24,709 nucleotides of DNA, taken from contig DHQV01000073.1 of NCBI GenBank assembly GCA_002408185.1, positions 1 to 24,709 on the forward strand, read 5' to 3'. The notes below the pieces were generated by a model. It had not been told where the DNA came from. It made no database searches and worked only from the letters and a program-made list of their open reading frames with translations. Below are positions 22,530 to 24,709 of the stretch, piece after piece (position 1 is the first letter of the stretch; each line of letters starts with the position of its first letter). This stretch comes from Deltaproteobacteria bacterium UBA5329. GTDB taxonomy: Bacteria > Desulfobacterota > Syntrophorhabdia > Syntrophorhabdales > Syntrophorhabdaceae. A program made the position numbers and the translations under genes.

Positions 22530-24380
22530 CTAGGGTTCATCGAGCGATGAAGATCTCTTCCGGACAGGGAAGGAAACGGTGAACGTGGAGCCACCGGAAT
22601 TAAGGCACTCCTCTTTGCTCCGGACCGACTTACATAGGGAAATGTCACCAGGACAAAGGTCCTTATCGGTCGGGATATAGACGCAGCGATTGCTCTCGAA
22701 CGTTATGTCGAACCCGAATCGCAGCGCATAATACTTCATCCGGAGAAGATCGAGCCCTTTTCCACCTGCGCCGAATTCAAGGGGTTGCTTTGACGTATAA
22801 AGATCGGTCTCCTTGGCGTGATGCAGTCCATCGAGAAGGTACCGCTTGTTTTCCTCGGTAATGCCTATTCCCGTATCGGTTACCGACAGGGCGATCCGGT
22901 CGTCTTTCTGCTCGAGGCCGATCCTGATCATCCCGCCATCCGGTGTGTTCTCGATCGCGTTCTTTATAAGGCCTTCGGCAATGTCGCGAAGGATCTTGGG
23001 ATCGATCGAAATGAACAGGTCGGGCGAGCCGTCCACCTGTATGTCCAGGTTCCTCCGGGCCATTTTTCCCTTCATGCGCTCGACGACCGATACTATGAAT
23101 GTGTACAGGTCGATGGACTGGAAGAACTGGGTGCTCGTTTCGAAATAATGGTCGACCCAGCCGCGCAGGGCGTTCCAGTGCTCCTTTATCGCCGTCGGAA
23201 CTTCGGATAGGCTCTCCATTTTTTGCCATAATCGGTCAAGGTCCCCGACAAGCATGACCGCTTCAAGTTCCTGTGAGAGCCTGAATATCTTGTCCGTTTC
23301 CCGGGAGATGGAGAGGAGCCTCTGCAAGTTGCGGTCCATGGATCCCATGAGGTCGCGTATCGTATTGTATTCTTGGGTACGCTCGAGCTTTCGCCGGATA
23401 AGCTTCAAACTTCCTTGTATGACGGACAGCGGGGTCCTCAACTCGTGAGAGATATGATTGACCGCCTTTGTCTTTGCCCGGTTCAGGCTTTCCAGGGCAT
23501 TGCGGGATTGTATAAGGACCTCCTCGGCATGCTTTCGTTCCGTAACATCCCGCAAGTAGACTAGATGACCCGTCTTGTCCCTTAAGGGGATAGTCGCCGC
23601 CGAAACCTCGACATAGAGGTTCTTTCCCGTCCTGGTGACCGCCCTGAACTCGTACCGTGAAGGAACAGGCTCTCCAAGGGACCGCCTCCGGTTGATATCG
23701 CTTACCTTCGCAACGTCATCCGGATGTATTATCAGGAGAACGGATTTTCCGATTATTTCGTCGGGCGACGAGTACTCGAACATCTCGACAAAGCGCCTGT
23801 TGACGTATTGATGTACGTTCCCCTGAACTATAGCAACGCCGTCGTTGGAATTCTCGATGGCGGTACGGTATCGCTCCTCGCTTTCCTGGAGCCAGGCTTC
23901 AGCCCTCTTTCTCTCCGTGATATCGAGCATTGTCCCTTCATAATAGCGGACATTATTATCTTTATCGCGCACGGCCCGTATATTCATCGAGATCCAGTGA
24001 ATGCTTCCATCCTTGCTGTACATTTGCGTCTCGAAATCCCTCACAGTTCCCTGCGTGTTGAGCTTACCCATCAACTTGATCCTGTCTTCGGGATGGGCGT
24101 AAAGTTGTTTCGATATGTCTGTAATGCCCTCGATGAGGTCCTGCGGAGAATCATACCCGTGGATGCCGGCAAGCGAAGGATTTGCATTGATAAAACGCCC
24201 TTCGGGGCTTGTCTGGAATATTCCTTCCACGGCGTCTTCGAAAATGCTGCGATATTTTTCTTCGGTCCTGCGCAACGCCGCAATAGTGTCCCGGAGCTCC
24301 GCCTGGGACCTTTCCAGTTGAGCGATGCTTTTTTGACATTGTTCCAGTTGGACCCGCAGTTCTGTATCTCGATCGGACAT
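22530..24380 (-). CDS. PAS-PAS sensor histidine kinase with cysteine-bearing insertion
   Basis: A cytoplasmic sensor kinase with no membrane segment. It has an N-terminal coiled coil (~5-42), PAS/PAC 1 (~43-155), PAS/PAC 2 (~168-282), a HisKA dimerisation domain with H312 (NHISHELRTPLSV), and a long helical linker (~356-425). The HATPase domain (~430-605) has N474 (KNAIENTPDGG), D502-TGIGI and the lid GAGGKGLDLLR (537-547). Between the lid and the last strand (GGSTFTVSFP) is an insertion with C566, C576, C583 and C592 (CPGDISLC and EECLNSGG), which might bind a metal or sense redox. No receiver domain or response regulator is adjacent, so the partner is unknown. The start has only a weak ribosome site, and a -10 box lies 8 nt upstream. 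Confidence 0.92.
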   Translation of the reverse strand: MSDRDTELRVQLEQCQKSIAQLERSQAELRDTIAALRRTEEKYRSIFEDAVEGIFQTSPEGRFINANPSLAGIHGYDSPQDLIEGITDISKQLYAHPEDRIKLMGKLNTQGTVRDFETQMYSKDGSIHWISMNIRAVRDKDNNVRYYEGTMLDITERKRAEAWLQESEERYRTAIENSNDGVAIVQGNVHQYVNRRFVEMFEYSSPDEIIGKSVLLIIHPDDVAKVSDINRRRSLGEPVPSRYEFRAVTRTGKNLYVEVSAATIPLRDKTGHLVYLRDVTERKHAEEVLIQSRNALESLNRAKTKAVNHISHELRTPLSVIQGSLKLIRRKLERTQEYNTIRDLMGSMDRNLQRLLSISRETDKIFRLSQELEAVMLVGDLDRLWQKMESLSEVPTAIKEHWNALRGWVDHYFETSTQFFQSIDLYTFIVSVVERMKGKMARRNLDIQVDGSPDLFISIDPKILRDIAEGLIKNAIENTPDGGMIRIGLEQKDDRIALSVTDTGIGITEENKRYLLDGLHHAKETDLYTSKQPLEFGAGGKGLDLLRMKYYALRFGFDITFESNRCVYIPTDKDLCPGDISLCKSVRSKEECLNSGGSTFTVSFPVRKRSSSLDEP

Positions 24381-24388
24381 TGCCCATT

Positions 24389-24417
24389 ATTATAAAGCCA
24401 AGGCGATAGAGAGTAAA
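24389..24417 (-). promoter_or_regulatory. Candidate promoter of the histidine kinase
   Basis: Minus-strand TTTACT (24412-24417), 17-nt spacer, perfect TATAAT (24389-24394). The predicted transcript start is within one or two nt of the ATG at 24380. Confidence 0.45.
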
Positions 24418-24419
24418 GA

Positions 24420-24458
24420 GAGACTGTAAGACGGGGAAAGACCGTAAGGCGCGGGCAC
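24420..24458. repeat. Degenerate heptamer-like stretch
   Basis: Read on the minus strand, GCGCCTT, ACGGTCT and later TCTTACA units follow a 7-nt rhythm. The first two equal the units at 17604 and 17619. The register is loose, so this is weaker than the other arrays. Confidence 0.4.
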
Positions 24459-24524
24459 AAGGCGTGTGAGAGGTCGCGGAGCTTATGTCGCAGGGGTTGA
24501 TAGCATAGTAAACGACCACCGCCC

Positions 24525-24634
24525 CCGTCATTCCGGGCCTGGATGGCGATTGGTGGTAGGTTCCGGCTCTTAAAGGGCTGTGTCGTAATTATAATTTTGC
24601 CGTCATTCCGCCCTCCGGAGGCTGTGCCGCAATT
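24525..24634 (+). repeat. Two tandem dispersed repeats, CGTCATTCC...TGTGYCGYAATT
   Basis: Copy A (24525-24590) starts CCGTCATTCCGG, has a longer middle containing TTCCGGCTCTTAAAGG, and ends GGCTGTGTCGTAATT. Copy B (24600-24634) is compact: CCGTCATTCCGCC, a CTCCGGAG palindrome, then GGCTGTGCCGCAATT. They are the opposite orientation of 56-87, 3794-3824 and 17513-17549. The rest of the 329-nt gene-free end (24459-24524 and 24635-24709) shows nothing I can recognise. Confidence 0.7.
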
Positions 24635-24709
24635 CGTTAATAGCATCCAAAGCAGATATATTTTCGGTGTCAGCTTGACACTCTTACCGTCATCTCTGAA
24701 AGCATCCTG

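Noticed and set aside
24071..24646. 191-codon minus-strand frame upstream of and overlapping the kinase
   Set aside because: Its N-terminal half is repeat DNA and its C-terminal half overlaps the first PAS domain in the wrong frame.

Overview
The window reads as a chromosome segment of a Gram-negative, probably anaerobic bacterium. LpxK (lipid A kinase) implies an outer membrane. A PFK with PPi-type motifs, a GNAT-fused ADP-forming acyl-CoA synthetase, a COG3357-type regulator and a leuA-leuC-leuD-asd block resemble what is common in Desulfobacterota (old Deltaproteobacteria, Syntrophales-like) or Nitrospirota. That placement is inference from gene content and has not been tested by a search. 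Base composition looks even throughout, and I see no prophage, IS transposase, CRISPR array, rRNA or tRNA. Genes are almost all housekeeping and lie on the minus strand, except for a two-gene plus-strand island (pfk and a small coiled-coil protein, 9457-11064).

Layout in the direction of minus-strand transcription, right to left. (1) 24380-21125: a PAS-PAS histidine kinase followed by an RlmD-type rRNA m5U methyltransferase. (2) 20755-17617: a GNAT-fused acyl-CoA synthetase with a good promoter, then a COG3357 HTH/zinc-ribbon regulator. (3) 17230-11114: lpxK, leuA, leuC, leuD, asd and a YcxB-like membrane protein; leuA-leuC-leuD-asd is tightly coupled and covers leucine synthesis plus the aspartate-semialdehyde branch point, with leuB absent. 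(4) 9256-3849: dgt, valS, a DUF294 nucleotidyltransferase and a two-CBS protein. (5) 3689-144: gatC, gatA, a family-4 uracil-DNA glycosylase and a UbiA/MenA-like prenyltransferase. The dgt/pfk divergent region (9257-9456) carries a perfect 16-bp palindrome and candidate promoters for both sides.

The most unusual content is between the genes. Two kinds of dispersed repeat fill most intergenic gaps. One is a family of arrays of 7-nt units (for example ACGTTYT, AGGTTCT, CGTAAGT), often arranged as long inverted repeats at gene 3' ends and in places read as the last codons of a protein (gatA, rlmD). The other is a set of CGTCATTCC-type elements: two MITE-like units with related ~30-bp inverted ends (17346-17504 and 20940-21068), a probable end of a third at 14-46, plus several copies of a shorter unit ending in a TGTGYCGCAAT box. 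I see no new defence or metabolic system. The repeat families, the cysteine-bearing insertion in the kinase, the split CBS/DUF294 pair and two possibly leaderless transcripts are the items worth following up.
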